This document shows, piece after piece, positions 22,518 through 31,135 of a DNA stretch of 37,827 nucleotides; the first letter of the stretch is position 1, and every line of letters starts with the position of its first letter. The notes under the pieces were generated by a model. It did no database searches. It was not told where the DNA came from and saw nothing but the letters and a program-made list of their open reading frames with translations. The DNA comes from an uncultured Eubacteriales bacterium (lineage in GTDB: Bacteria; Bacillota; Clostridia; Oscillospirales; Acutalibacteraceae). The position numbers were made by a program, and so were the translations under genes. The stretch spans positions 1 through 37,827 of the forward strand of contig CASFEZ010000023.1 in the NCBI GenBank assembly GCA_949293815.1. Reading direction: 5' to 3'.

Positions 22518-24479
22518 TCAGCTTCCTTTCTTTTTGCGGCGCGGCAGGCGCAGACCTTTCTTTTTTGCCAAAAGGAATCCGCCGACACCTAAGCCAACCA
22601 CAAGGGGCGGCACGATACAGGCGGCGGAAAGCTTCAGCGCCACGCTCTGTAAATAGGCGGGGTATTCTTCGGCAAGGAATTCCGGCATTTCGATGCCGAC
22701 CTCGGTATGGCGTTTGAGTTCCTGTGCCTCAGCCAGCGCGGAAAACTGCTCAAACGCATTCTGTTTGCGCAAATAGTTTAAGCCAGGCTCATACATCACT
22801 GCGTACAGCACATTCAGCTTGATTTCTTCCAGATAACCGATAATGCGGCTGTCGTCAACCGCCGCAATGGCGCTGTTTATCAGCTCTTCATACTGGCGGA
22901 TATTGGCGCGGGAGAGATAGTCCCGGCTGTGGCTTTCGGGCGCATCGTATAAATCCAGATTTTCGGCGTGTTCCTTCAGCTCCCGGTTCATGGTGTCCAG
23001 ATATTCCGCCACATAGGGGGCGGCATCGCCGTAGGTGACGGTAACATATTTCGCCAAAACCGCGCTGACATCGGTATCATTGTCCCAAAGCTGGCGGGAG
23101 AGGATATACGAGCGCAGACGCGCCATCTCGTTATCATGCTCCCGGCTGCCCTGATGGAAGACGGCGCGGACATTGTTTTCAAGATACAAAACATGGTTAT
23201 CCGCCTGCACATCGTAGTTGGGATAAGGCAGCAGCAAATGCTTAAAGTTAATCACATAGTCCCAAATCATCAGGCTGCTGCTCACAGCGCCCCAGCTTTC
23301 TACCAGCGCTTTGGCCTTGGCAGCGGCTTCGGTGGCGCCATAGCGGTAGCTGTATAGCTGACCGGTGGAAATAGGCGCCAAAACAATATTGACATTTGGC
23401 TCGCACGTCATCCCTTTGGGCGGCTGTTCGTTGTAAAAGTACGCAAGGGTGGAGATAATCTTATCCGGGAAACGCCGCGCCAGGCGGTTGATAATGGGCA
23501 GCATGGTGCCCATCATAGAACCGGTTTCTTCGAGAACCTTTTGGCATTTTTCGCAGGTACAGTAGTTCATATTGTCGTTCAGGCTGAAATCCCAATAGGT
23601 TTTCTCCGGCTGCTCGGCCATCAGCTCTGCCATTTTTGCCTCAATAATCGGATAAATGGCCTCCTGGCTCAGGCAAAGCTGCTGGGGCTCGCCTGCCTCA
23701 TTGTAAGTAAAAAATTCCGGATGGCTTTCGCCGTATTCATCGGGACTGACAAAGGTAAAGCTCGTATGGCACCAGGTGCCCCAGCCGGCGTGCTTTTCGA
23801 TGGCTCCCGCTTCCACGCCATTATTGCGCAGTTTCCTGTACCAGCCGTTTTGCGCGACCTCATATTGATATACCTTCCGCCAGGCAAAATCCGGATTGCT
23901 AACGGTATGGAAGGGTTCCAAAAAGATTGTCGGCAGGCTCGGCACATAGTCATAGTCCTCCCGAACGAACATACAGCCCAGCGTATCCTCCAAAAAGCCG
24001 TAAACCGCATTGCTGAGCGCTTCCTCGGTCAGGGCAAGGAAATGAATCTGCTCTTTTTGCGCATCGATAAGATACCCATCGTCCCGCACCTCGGACAGAT
24101 CCATTCCCTGGGACAGCGCCGTTTGCCCAACGGTTATCACCGCCCCGCCGTCATACGCACTTTCGGAAAGCACCGGGAACTGGTCGCTGCTGCCCAAAAG
24201 CTGATTCAGATACTTCGACAGCTCTCCGGCGGCAAACAGCGTCTCTTCGCCGCAGCCGTCCGCCACCACAATCTGAAACGCGCTTTCCCCGTCCCGGGCC
24301 AGCTCGATTTTTTCCTCCCCCGCTTCGGAAAGCTGCGCGCGCAGGGACTCCTCGCTGTAAGAGGACAGCATCTGCTGAATATGTAAAGTGTCCGATGACA
24401 TCTGCCCTGCCGCCGCAGCGTTTACCGGGGACAGACCGACCAATGCGCTTAACAGAAGCGCAGGAAATTTTGCATGCAT
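22518..24479 (-). CDS. Secreted DUF4838 protein with C-terminal membrane anchor
   Basis: This 653-aa protein begins with a signal peptide (about residues 1-25, hydrophobic FPALLLSALVGL then AAAAG). Next comes an N-terminal domain of the alpha-glucuronidase/GH20 N-terminal type (FAAGELSKYLNQLLG, ITVGQTALSQG, DGYLIDAQ, GFLEDTLGCMF) and a barrel-like DUF4838 region (HPEFFTYN, WDFSLNDNMNYCTCEKCQ). A hydrophobic segment near 617-640 and a basic tail (KKKGLRLPRRKKK) follow, so it is anchored outside the cell. A role in glycan binding or hydrolysis is likely from the family, but the catalytic residues and substrate are not established. The ATG follows GAGGGAGA and a promoter at 24512-24540. Confidence 0.85.
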   Translation of the reverse strand: MHAKFPALLLSALVGLSPVNAAAAGQMSSDTLHIQQMLSSYSEESLRAQLSEAGEEKIELARDGESAFQIVVADGCGEETLFAAGELSKYLNQLLGSSDQFPVLSESAYDGGAVITVGQTALSQGMDLSEVRDDGYLIDAQKEQIHFLALTEEALSNAVYGFLEDTLGCMFVREDYDYVPSLPTIFLEPFHTVSNPDFAWRKVYQYEVAQNGWYRKLRNNGVEAGAIEKHAGWGTWCHTSFTFVSPDEYGESHPEFFTYNEAGEPQQLCLSQEAIYPIIEAKMAELMAEQPEKTYWDFSLNDNMNYCTCEKCQKVLEETGSMMGTMLPIINRLARRFPDKIISTLAYFYNEQPPKGMTCEPNVNIVLAPISTGQLYSYRYGATEAAAKAKALVESWGAVSSSLMIWDYVINFKHLLLPYPNYDVQADNHVLYLENNVRAVFHQGSREHDNEMARLRSYILSRQLWDNDTDVSAVLAKYVTVTYGDAAPYVAEYLDTMNRELKEHAENLDLYDAPESHSRDYLSRANIRQYEELINSAIAAVDDSRIIGYLEEIKLNVLYAVMYEPGLNYLRKQNAFEQFSALAEAQELKRHTEVGIEMPEFLAEEYPAYLQSVALKLSAACIVPPLVVGLGVGGFLLAKKKGLRLPRRKKKGS

Positions 24480-24511
24480 AAGTCTCCCTCATTTCCATTG
24501 ATTCTACCGCT

Positions 24512-24540
24512 ATTGTACCAATCCACGAAAAAAAAGGCAA
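24512..24540 (-). promoter_or_regulatory. Promoter of the DUF4838 gene
   Basis: Read leftward: TTGCCT at 24540-24535, a 17-bp spacer, TACAAT at 24517-24512, about 33 bp before the ATG at 24479. The remaining intergenic bases to 24713 are AT-rich and contain TTGACA and TATAAT elements near 24664-24685, likely used for the rightward gene although their spacing is not canonical. Confidence 0.7.
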
Positions 24541-24713
24541 CCGCTATTTTTGCTTTTTCCAAGAGAAAAGCGGTTTGACAGCGTGTAAAATGCCGTTGTC
24601 CGATTGACTATTTTATCGGTTTTTCATAAAAAAAATAAAGGTCGCAACATTTTACATATTATATTGACATTATCTTATTATAATGATAGAACAATCGAAA
24701 GGATGTGTTCCCA

Positions 24714-25172
24714 ATGACCGCGAAAACAACCAAAAAACGCCTGGCTCCCCTATGGATCCTCGCGTGCATGGTGCTCATCGGCATTTGCGTTTTCTGTTAT
24801 TATTTTGACGCTTCCCCGCTGGGTGCGTATGAGCTGGATACCTGCACCGTCGGCGTCTATGACTATGCCGGGGAAGCCATTCTGGAAACGCTGTCCGATA
24901 CCGAACGGGATGCGCTGGTGCAAAGGCTCCGGGAGGCGGAACTCAGCCATTTTGTGGTGCGCAATTTCCGCTCCTCCAAACACGCGGAAGTGACCGGCAG
25001 ACAGATCGCGCTGCAGCTCCGATTCGCCGACGGCAGCACGGTGGATCTGGCGCGGATTGGGGAGTATCTGGTTATTGAAAACAAGGGCTACCGCTGTGAC
25101 AAGGAAACGCTGGCTTATATCGACAGCATATCGGATGCGGTATTGGCAGAATACTATCCGGTTTCGTCCTGA
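24714..25172 (+). CDS. Small membrane-anchored protein, function unknown
   Basis: This 152-aa protein has a basic N-terminus and one hydrophobic helix (about 14-32, PLWILACMVLIGICVFCYYF), followed by an extracytoplasmic domain of about 115 residues with the pattern LSDTERDALVQRLREAE, VTGRQIALQLRFADGSTVDLARIGEYLVIENKGYRCD. No family is recognised. The ATG at 24714 is preferred to a GTG at 24705, because the AAAGGA site would sit only two bases from the latter. It is divergent from the DUF4838 gene and closed by the terminator at 25243-25279, so it is monocistronic. An Nterm-anchored small secreted domain is all that can be claimed. Confidence 0.75.
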   Translation: MTAKTTKKRLAPLWILACMVLIGICVFCYYFDASPLGAYELDTCTVGVYDYAGEAILETLSDTERDALVQRLREAELSHFVVRNFRSSKHAEVTGRQIALQLRFADGSTVDLARIGEYLVIENKGYRCDKETLAYIDSISDAVLAEYYPVSS

Positions 25173-25242
25173 TACATAGAACCGCTCGACTCCGGATACG
25201 CCAAAACAGCACATTAACCGTTTATAAAAATATTTAAATAAT

Positions 25243-25279
25243 AAAAAACAGTCACTCCGGTTTTGAGCGACTGTTTTTT
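25243..25279. terminator. Bidirectional intrinsic terminator
   Basis: AAAAAACAGTCACTC (25243-25257) pairs with GAGCGACTGTTTTTT (25265-25279), with one mismatch and a 7-nt loop. It gives a T-run on both strands. It stops the small membrane-protein gene and the leftward redox operon. Confidence 0.92.
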
Positions 25280-25295
25280 ATGCAATGCAGCACTT

Positions 25296-25439
25296 TTACA
25301 GATTCTGTTTTGCCCAGGCGGCGACAAGGTTTCCCGACCCGGCGGCATCTGTACCGCGAACGGCAAGTCCTTTGCCGGCTTGCGGATGCTGCCGTTGCAG
25401 TAATTTTCCCCCTTGCGGGCGTAAAAAAGCATCAGAGCC
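25296..25439 (-). pseudogene. Probable remnant of a flavodoxin C-terminus
   Basis: Read leftward, the last codons before a TAA at 25298-25296 give GLAVRGTDAAGSGNLVAAWAKQNL. This resembles the ends of flavodoxins; the intact flavodoxin at 27422-28105 ends with a comparable GLQIGASALDNAQSALADWV. There is no start codon and the upstream part is not flavodoxin-like in this frame, so it is at most a frameshifted or truncated relic. It lies just after the decarboxylase-like gene, where such operons often carry a flavodoxin. The match is short, hence the modest confidence. Confidence 0.4.
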
Positions 25440-25460
25440 TTTGCCGTCTGTTATTCTTCG

Positions 25461-26258
25461 TTATTCCGATGCCATATCCGCACGCGCCGCAGCCTCCTGC
25501 TTTGCAAAATCGGCAGCCGCGTTGCTGACACAGCGCAGGGCGTTCAGGCTGCGCGGATAGCCGATATAGGGCAGGCACTGGGAAATGATTTGAATCAAAT
25601 AATTTTTGTCATTGCCGATGCGCATATTGGCCATGGCATGGCTGGTCAGCTGCGGCTCGCAGCCGCCCTGCGCCGCCAAAAAGCAAAAAGTAATCATCTC
25701 CCGCTGCCGGTAGGTAAGACCTTGGCGGGTATAGTAATCGCCGAAGCAATTGTCAGCCAGCCAGTAGTTGATATGGCGGCTCTCCTCGGGACCAAATTTC
25801 CAGAATTCACGCATCCCATCCCCGAAAAGTTCCACCTGCACCTGATTGCCGGTCTCGCAGCGGTTTTCCATGGTGTTGGTTGCCTGCCCGGGCAGCGGCA
25901 GCGCAATCCCCTGCTCGATGAAAACCTCGTTGGTTATTTTCAAAAACGGATAAACCCGCCCCATGCCAAGATATGCATTCGCTTGATAGACCACTTCCTT
26001 GATCTGCACCGGCGTTAAACCGAAACGCATGGCGGCGGGCAGCAGGACACGGAACGCATCGGTTCCGCCGCAGCCGAGAAGCGTTGCCAAAATGGCCATC
26101 CAGCGCGTTTCATCCTCTAAGCTGCCCTGATGAATCACCTCATCAAACGCAAAATTGTCGAATCGCTCTACAAATTCCGGGTCGGTCTTTGCAAGCTCCG
26201 ATTCGGTATTCGGGAACATTTTTTCATAATATTCTTTGGCAAAAGTACTGTTGCTCAT
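25461..26258 (-). CDS. Carboxymuconolactone decarboxylase (AhpD-like) family protein
   Basis: This 265-aa protein contains two CMD/AhpD-type helical units: MAILATLLGCGGTDAFRVLLPAAMRFGLTPVQIKEVV in the first half, and MITFCFLAAQGGCEPQLTSHAMANMRIGN in the second. The second has the C-x6-H spacing seen at AhpD-type redox sites. CMD proteins act as decarboxylases or as thiol-dependent peroxidase partners; beside a flavodoxin and an aldo/keto reductase, a redox role is more likely (inference). The ATG at 26258 follows GGAGAAA; an upstream in-frame start lacks a site. The gene is 73 bp downstream of the aldo/keto reductase gene on the same strand. Confidence 0.88.
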   Translation of the reverse strand: MSNSTFAKEYYEKMFPNTESELAKTDPEFVERFDNFAFDEVIHQGSLEDETRWMAILATLLGCGGTDAFRVLLPAAMRFGLTPVQIKEVVYQANAYLGMGRVYPFLKITNEVFIEQGIALPLPGQATNTMENRCETGNQVQVELFGDGMREFWKFGPEESRHINYWLADNCFGDYYTRQGLTYRQREMITFCFLAAQGGCEPQLTSHAMANMRIGNDKNYLIQIISQCLPYIGYPRSLNALRCVSNAAADFAKQEAAARADMASE

Positions 26259-26331
26259 AAAAATTTCTCCTATTATATTTTTATACTTGTAGAATATCTG
26301 CACAATGGCAAACCATTCGTTTTTTTGTTAT

Positions 26332-27375
26332 TCATTTAAGAAAAGAACCGGCTGCCTCGGTTGGCCAGATGGGCGCACTCTGGTTTTCCGGTACATTCTG
26401 CGCCATCACGCCCACCAGCTTGTGGGGCACATAGGTTTCTTCCAAATAGACCATTTCCTCCGGGGGCAGCGCCAAATCCACGGCGCGGGCAGCGCCCTCA
26501 ATATGCGACAGCTTGGTGGCGCCCACCACCGGCGCGGTCACCTTTTGCAAAAGCCAGGCAAGGGAGACTCCGGTCATGCTCACCCCGTGTCTGTCGGCAA
26601 GCTCTGCTACCCGACGAATGATTTCGGCGTCCATATCCGCCATAGCATCGTATTTTCCCTTGGCGTAGGTATCTTTTTGCAGCCGCTCGCTGGTCTCGCC
26701 CGGATGTTTGGAGAGCCGTCCGCCGGCCAGGGCGCTGTAGGGGGTCATGGCAATCTGTTCGCTGCGGCAGTAGGGCGCCATCTCCCGTTCCTCTTCCCGG
26801 AAAATCAGATTATAATGCCCCTGTACCGAAACAAAGCGGCTGAAGCCCTCCTTGTCCGCCAGCGCATTGGCCTCGGCCAGCTGCCAGGCGTAGCAGTTGG
26901 AAATGCCGAGATAGCGTACCTTGCCCTTTTCCACCTGCCGGTGCAGTGCCGCCATAATCTCATACAGGGGGGTGTGGTAATCCCACATATGGTAGATATA
27001 CAAATCCACATAGTCCAGCCCTAAATTGGCAAGGCTTTTGTTAAGCATGGTTTCGATATGTTCGGCGGCGCTGACGCCCGCCTCGATTTCTGCGGGGGTG
27101 CGGGGCAGGAATTTGGTGGCAACCACCACCTGCTCCCGCTTTGCATAGTCCTTCAACGCCCGCCCCAGGAACTGTTCGCTGGTGCCGTTTTGATAGGCAA
27201 TGGCGGTGTCGAAGAAATTAACGCCTAAATCAAGACCTCTTTTGATGATTTGGCGGCTATGCGCCTCATCTATCGTCCAGTTATGCTGTCCGGTCGCCGC
27301 ATTGCCAAACCCCATACAGCCCATGCAAATGCGGGAAACCGTTAAATCTGAACATCCTAATTTTGTATACTGCAT
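26332..27375 (-). CDS. Aldo/keto reductase
   Basis: This 347-aa TIM-barrel oxidoreductase has the complete AKR tetrad: D56 and Y61 in FFDTAIAYQNG, K88 in VVATKF, and H129 in LYIYHMWDY. It also has the cofactor-binding YLGISNCYAWQL and the C-terminal AWLLQKVTAPVVGATK. It reduces carbonyl groups with NADPH; the physiological substrate is unknown. The first two codons of the longest frame (TTG TGT) are dismissed because GGAGG sits six bases before the ATG at 27375. It is the middle gene of the leftward flavodoxin, AKR, CMD operon, a combination common in gut Clostridia and linked to redox or electrophile stress. Confidence 0.95.
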   Translation of the reverse strand: MQYTKLGCSDLTVSRICMGCMGFGNAATGQHNWTIDEAHSRQIIKRGLDLGVNFFDTAIAYQNGTSEQFLGRALKDYAKREQVVVATKFLPRTPAEIEAGVSAAEHIETMLNKSLANLGLDYVDLYIYHMWDYHTPLYEIMAALHRQVEKGKVRYLGISNCYAWQLAEANALADKEGFSRFVSVQGHYNLIFREEEREMAPYCRSEQIAMTPYSALAGGRLSKHPGETSERLQKDTYAKGKYDAMADMDAEIIRRVAELADRHGVSMTGVSLAWLLQKVTAPVVGATKLSHIEGAARAVDLALPPEEMVYLEETYVPHKLVGVMAQNVPENQSAPIWPTEAAGSFLK

Positions 27376-27421
27376 ACACAACCTCCAAAATAATAGCTAC
27401 TGTTTATACGATTGCCGGTAT

Positions 27422-28105
27422 TTATTCCGGCAGATGGAGCGAAGCGACCCAGTCGGCAAGCGCGCTTTGTGCGTTATCCAGAGCGGACGCCCCGATTTGA
27501 AGCCCCTCGGTTACAACGGCATTCGGCTCCAGTTCGGCAAGCGTCCGGCTGGCGGCAGCAATCCCGCTGCTGCCGCTGGTACAGAAAGGTGCAATGGTCT
27601 TTCCGGAAAAATCGCAGGCATCAAAAAAGGTATATAAAATGCGGGGCATATTTCCCCACCAAATCGGAAAGCCGATATAAACCGTATCATAAGCGGTCAG
27701 ATCCGGCAGTGCGCCCGCAATCGCCGGACGCGCATTCTCATCGTTCTGCTCGGCGGTGGCACGGGAATTGCTGTTGCTGTAATTCAAATCCTCGTCGGAG
27801 TAGGGCTGCTCGGGCACGATTTCATAAATCTCCGCCCCCAGCTGCGCCGCCAATGTTTCAGCAACCGTCCGCGTATTGCCGGTAGCAGAAAAATAGACAA
27901 CCAGCGTACCGCCCTGCGCACCGGTATTGTCTTCGTCCGCTGTGCTTTGCACATCGGTACGCTGTACGGGGACATTCGTACTTCCGTTTTCAGAAATGGC
28001 AGATGGCATTCCTGTTGTCATATTTTCCTCTTCTCCGCTTCCGCCGCAGGCGGAAAGACCGAAAAGGAAACACAAGCAAAGAAACACAACAATAGTTCTT
28101 TTCAT
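27422..28105 (-). CDS. Flavodoxin-domain lipoprotein
   Basis: The N-terminus of this 227-aa protein is a lipoprotein signal: basic MKR, a hydrophobic stretch and the lipobox LSAC with C20. A Ser/Thr/Asp-rich linker (about 22-65) leads to a flavodoxin domain with the FMN phosphate loop FSATGNTRTVAE, the aromatic IGFPIWWGNMP and TSGSSGIAAASRTL. It should be anchored on the outer face of the membrane and carry electrons there, unlike ordinary cytoplasmic flavodoxins. It is the first gene of the redox operon, 46 bp before the aldo/keto reductase. A strong promoter with an internal palindrome lies at 28213-28241. Confidence 0.93.
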   Translation of the reverse strand: MKRTIVVFLCLCFLFGLSACGGSGEEENMTTGMPSAISENGSTNVPVQRTDVQSTADEDNTGAQGGTLVVYFSATGNTRTVAETLAAQLGAEIYEIVPEQPYSDEDLNYSNSNSRATAEQNDENARPAIAGALPDLTAYDTVYIGFPIWWGNMPRILYTFFDACDFSGKTIAPFCTSGSSGIAAASRTLAELEPNAVVTEGLQIGASALDNAQSALADWVASLHLPE

Positions 28106-28212
28106 ACTGTACCAAATCCTTTCTTTTTGCTGCTGCCTCTGTGGAAAAACCGTTTTCCATGCGGAAGCAGGCTACATAGCTTCTCTTTTTTACAAGACCA
28201 CCATTCGCTGTT

Positions 28213-28241
28213 ATCATACAATAAAACTGACACGATGTCAA
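28213..28241 (-). promoter_or_regulatory. Promoter of the flavodoxin operon with palindromic operator
   Basis: Read leftward: TTGACA at 28241-28236, a 17-bp spacer, TATGAT at 28218-28213. The sequence TGACA-CGA-TGTCA at 28228-28240 is a perfect inverted repeat covering the -35 box and start of the spacer, placed as an operator would be. A leader of about 100 nt precedes the gene. The regulator is not identified. Confidence 0.83.
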
Positions 28242-28313
28242 TATATAGCACCATACCTTTTCTTTTGCTTTTTACATACGCAAAAGGCATGATAGACCTG
28301 TAAAAAGAAGGAA

Positions 28314-28357
28314 AGCAACGGGATTCCGTCCCCTGAAGAGGGCGCAATCCCGTTGCT
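28314..28357. terminator. Terminator after the P-II-like gene
   Basis: AGCAACGGGATT (28314-28325) pairs perfectly with AATCCCGTTGCT (28346-28357) around a 20-nt loop. The left flank gives a U-rich tract on the minus strand. It lies 26 bp past the P-II-like stop. A T-run on the right side may allow action on both strands. Nothing else is seen in 28242-28313. Confidence 0.83.
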
Positions 28358-28383
28358 CTGATTTTTTATGTTGCATAAAACAG

Positions 28384-29088
28384 TTATTCCGCACTTTCAA
28401 AGCCAATAACGCGGTCAATCGGCAGCGAAACCAGAATCCCCTTGGCTTCGCTGTGCATGCCGCATTTTTCGCCGATAGATTTCATAATATCCAACCTGTT
28501 CTCCTTATCGGCGACAATAAATACAATATCCTTTTCGCTCTGAATGCTCATCCCCCAGAAGCCCAGCGCCTGTTCATCACCAATGCGGCGGCTCGGCACC
28601 ACCGTGCCGCCGTTTGCGCCGGCTGCCCGCGCAGCATCCATTACATTTTCGCTATAGCCCTGGTTGACAATCGCCGCAATTAAAAAGTATTGACAGTCTG
28701 CCATGGAAAATTTCCCCTTTCCTTGCTCTTCCTGACATATATGCTCTTCCAGATGCTCATACAACCGAACCACCAGATGGTTCGCGCCGCTTAAGGGCAT
28801 TGTAAAGGCGATACCGCTGTTGACCGTTCCCAGTCGCAGCTCTTTTTTCAGCTTTTTAAGCATGATATCCGCAAAGGGCTTTGGCATAAAACTCATCAGC
28901 ATGGTTTTATCCGGATTGCCAAGACCGAGCATATCAATCATCTCGCTCGAAGCGGTACCAATCGCATTCCACTCGTACTGCACGGGGATCGCGCCCTGCT
29001 TGAACATATCTGCCGCCTTATCGGCAAGTTTCGGTGTTGTGATTAAAATCAACATCCGAAACGGTGTGATTTTATCCTGTGGATTCAT
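28384..29088 (-). CDS. P-II-like two-domain regulatory protein linked to DUF1538
   Basis: This 234-aa protein appears to contain two P-II-like ferredoxin-fold units: residues about 8-105 (RMLILITTPKLADKAADMFKQGAIPVQYEW) and 130-230 (YFLIAAIVNQGYSENVMDAARAAGANGGTVVPSRR, ending ILVSLPIDRVIGF). The second keeps the P-II pattern of an ANGGTV loop and a VSLPIDR end. P-II proteins bind ATP/ADP or other small ligands and gate transporters or enzymes. The ATG at 29088 follows GGAGG and starts four bases after the DUF1538 stop, so the two are a unit and this protein probably controls the transporter (inference). Confidence 0.83.
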   Translation of the reverse strand: MNPQDKITPFRMLILITTPKLADKAADMFKQGAIPVQYEWNAIGTASSEMIDMLGLGNPDKTMLMSFMPKPFADIMLKKLKKELRLGTVNSGIAFTMPLSGANHLVVRLYEHLEEHICQEEQGKGKFSMADCQYFLIAAIVNQGYSENVMDAARAAGANGGTVVPSRRIGDEQALGFWGMSIQSEKDIVFIVADKENRLDIMKSIGEKCGMHSEAKGILVSLPIDRVIGFESAE

Positions 29089-29092
29089 ACGC

Positions 29093-30616
29093 TCATTCCT
29101 CCGAAAATTCGATGATCGTATCGCTGTCATCGGGGATTTGCTTCGTCTGACTATTTTTGAGCTGTCGGTTCAGCTTAATGCGGTAAGAAAGCCCCATCAG
29201 TTGAACGGCAATCAGCGGCGTAAGCGCCACCAGCGCTACCACGCCGAACGCATCGGTCATCAAATCGCCGCCTACTGCCTCGCACGCGCCGATGCACAGC
29301 GGCAGCAGAAAGGTCGATGTCATTGGTCCGCTCGCCACACCGCCGGAGTCGAAAGCGATACCTACAAAAATTTTAGGCACAAACCGTGACAGCACCAGCG
29401 CAATGACATACCCCGGAATAATAATATATTGTAATGGCAGTCCTGTCAAGATGCGAAGCACAGAAAGTCCGATACTGATAGCAACGCCTATAGACAGGCA
29501 GAAGTTCATGGCTTTTCCGGAAATCGCACCTTTCGTAACGGTCTGCACCTGATGGTTCAGCACCTGAATCGCCGGTTCTGCCTTGACAATGAAATAGCCA
29601 ATGAGCATGCCAATGGGTACCATCAGCCATTTGCTCTCACCAGAAGCCAGCTCCATGCCCAGCATAGTGCCCACCGGCGCAAATCCGACATTGACGCCGC
29701 AGAGAAACAGAACCAAACCGATATAGGTATAGAGAAATCCAACGCCGATGCGGATACGCTGCCTTTTTTGAAAACGCTTTTTTACAAGCTGGAACAGAAC
29801 AAAAACGCCAACCAGCGGCAGAAGTGAAACCAACACCTCTTGTGCATAATGCGGCAACTGACGCGCAAACAGCAGCATGACATCCTGCATGGTTTCAACA
29901 GAGACGATTTCCGTTCCGATATTGGTCGCGTCCTGCGGATGATAGACACAGCCGAGAATCATAACCGCCAAAACCGGACCAATGCTGGATAACGCCACCA
30001 GACCAAAGCTGTCGCTGGAAGCATCTTTATCGCCGCGCATAGACGATAGACCAATGCCGAATGCCATAATAAAGGGAACGGTCATCGGACCGGTGGTCAC
30101 ACCGCCAGAATCAAAGGCAACCGCCAGAAAGTTATCCGGTACAAAAAAGGAAAAAATTAAAAGCCCGGCATACAGAACAATCAGCAAAACCGACAGATTG
30201 ATTTTTAAAATGATGCGAAGCGCTGCCAGCGCCAAAAAGATACCAACACCAACGGCAACCGTTAAGATAAGCGTGGCGTTCGGCACCGAGGGCACCTGGT
30301 TGGACAGCACCTGCAAATCCGGCTCGGCGATGGTAATCAGCAGCCCCATCACAAAGCTGATGAAAACAATCATCCATTTGTGTTTTGATTTGGACAACTC
30401 CCCTCCGATGCTTTCGCCAATAGGCGTCATGGCGGTTTCCGCGCCCAACTGGAACATGCCCATACCCACAATGAGCATCACGGTGCTGACCAGAAAAATC
30501 ATCATATTGCCCACATCCAGCGGCACCAGCAAAATACTGAGCAATAGTACGATACCGGCAACGGGCAATACGGAGGAAAGGGATTCAATGGTTTTTTCTT
30601 TTAATTTCGGTGTCAT
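29093..30616 (-). CDS. DUF1538 multi-pass membrane protein (putative transporter)
   Basis: This 507-aa protein has about 12 hydrophobic segments arranged as two related halves. Each half contains LGAETAMTPIGE/LGMELASGESKW-like and FDSGGVTTGPMTVPF/FDSGGVASGPMTSTF motifs (about 188-202 and 425-439), plus LLITIAEPDLQVLS/FIVKAEPAIQVLN. The repeated FDSGG-GPMT pair suggests an inverted-repeat transporter fold with a polar site in each half. The substrate is unknown. It starts behind AAAGGAGG, follows the MarR gene by 66 bp and is followed four bases later by the P-II-like gene, which fits a ligand-gated channel or carrier. Confidence 0.88.
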   Translation of the reverse strand: MTPKLKEKTIESLSSVLPVAGIVLLLSILLVPLDVGNMMIFLVSTVMLIVGMGMFQLGAETAMTPIGESIGGELSKSKHKWMIVFISFVMGLLITIAEPDLQVLSNQVPSVPNATLILTVAVGVGIFLALAALRIILKINLSVLLIVLYAGLLIFSFFVPDNFLAVAFDSGGVTTGPMTVPFIMAFGIGLSSMRGDKDASSDSFGLVALSSIGPVLAVMILGCVYHPQDATNIGTEIVSVETMQDVMLLFARQLPHYAQEVLVSLLPLVGVFVLFQLVKKRFQKRQRIRIGVGFLYTYIGLVLFLCGVNVGFAPVGTMLGMELASGESKWLMVPIGMLIGYFIVKAEPAIQVLNHQVQTVTKGAISGKAMNFCLSIGVAISIGLSVLRILTGLPLQYIIIPGYVIALVLSRFVPKIFVGIAFDSGGVASGPMTSTFLLPLCIGACEAVGGDLMTDAFGVVALVALTPLIAVQLMGLSYRIKLNRQLKNSQTKQIPDDSDTIIEFSEE

Positions 30617-30682
30617 GCGTTGCCTCCTTTCCGGCGAATAAAATTTGAATGCGCCGGGAAGGACGCCAGGCGAACTGTTTAC

Positions 30683-31135
30683 TCATAATGAAACCACCTT
30701 TGCCTGTTTCTGTTCTTTTAAATACATATTCGCGCTGCTTGTCATACAGTGCAAACAGTGCCCCAGTGTCTGACGCTCCTGCTCTGTCAAACCCTGACAA
30801 AGAACGGCGTACCACGCCCGCTGCGCCTCTTCACAGGCACGAATAATGTCCGCCGCGCCCTCGCAGAGCTGCAAATGCACCGCGCGGTGATCCCGCCCCT
30901 CATGACGGCAGACAACCAGCCCCCGCTCCTCCAAATCGCGAACCGAGGCAGAAATATGCGACTTTGCAATTTTCAGGGTATCTACAATATCCGACGCGGT
31001 ATTTTTCTTCTCGCGGCTTAAAAAAAGCAAAACCAAAAGCTCTGTTCGCTTGAGTTGAAAACGGGTGCAGACAGGAGCAAACATCGTCTCATGCAGCTTC
31101 AGCGCCACGCAGATATTTTCAAATAGTCCTTCCAT
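30683..31135 (-). CDS. MarR-family transcriptional regulator
   Basis: This 150-aa winged-helix protein has LKRTELLVLLFLSREKKNTASDIVDTLKIAKSHISASVRDLEERGLV as its helix-turn-helix region (about 28-75) and the wing RHEGRDHRAVHLQL. The ATG at 31135 follows AAAGGTGAG; an upstream in-frame start lies in the promoter. It sits directly upstream of the DUF1538 and P-II-like genes on the same strand and probably regulates that unit. It is shorter in the N-terminal helix than the MarR at 926-1411 and is not closely similar to it. Confidence 0.87.
   Translation of the reverse strand: MEGLFENICVALKLHETMFAPVCTRFQLKRTELLVLLFLSREKKNTASDIVDTLKIAKSHISASVRDLEERGLVVCRHEGRDHRAVHLQLCEGAADIIRACEEAQRAWYAVLCQGLTEQERQTLGHCLHCMTSSANMYLKEQKQAKVVSL

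Noticed and set aside
25214-25432. A 72-codon minus-strand frame beside the terminator
   Set aside because: It runs through the terminator and has no ribosome site. A different frame here gives the flavodoxin-like tail.
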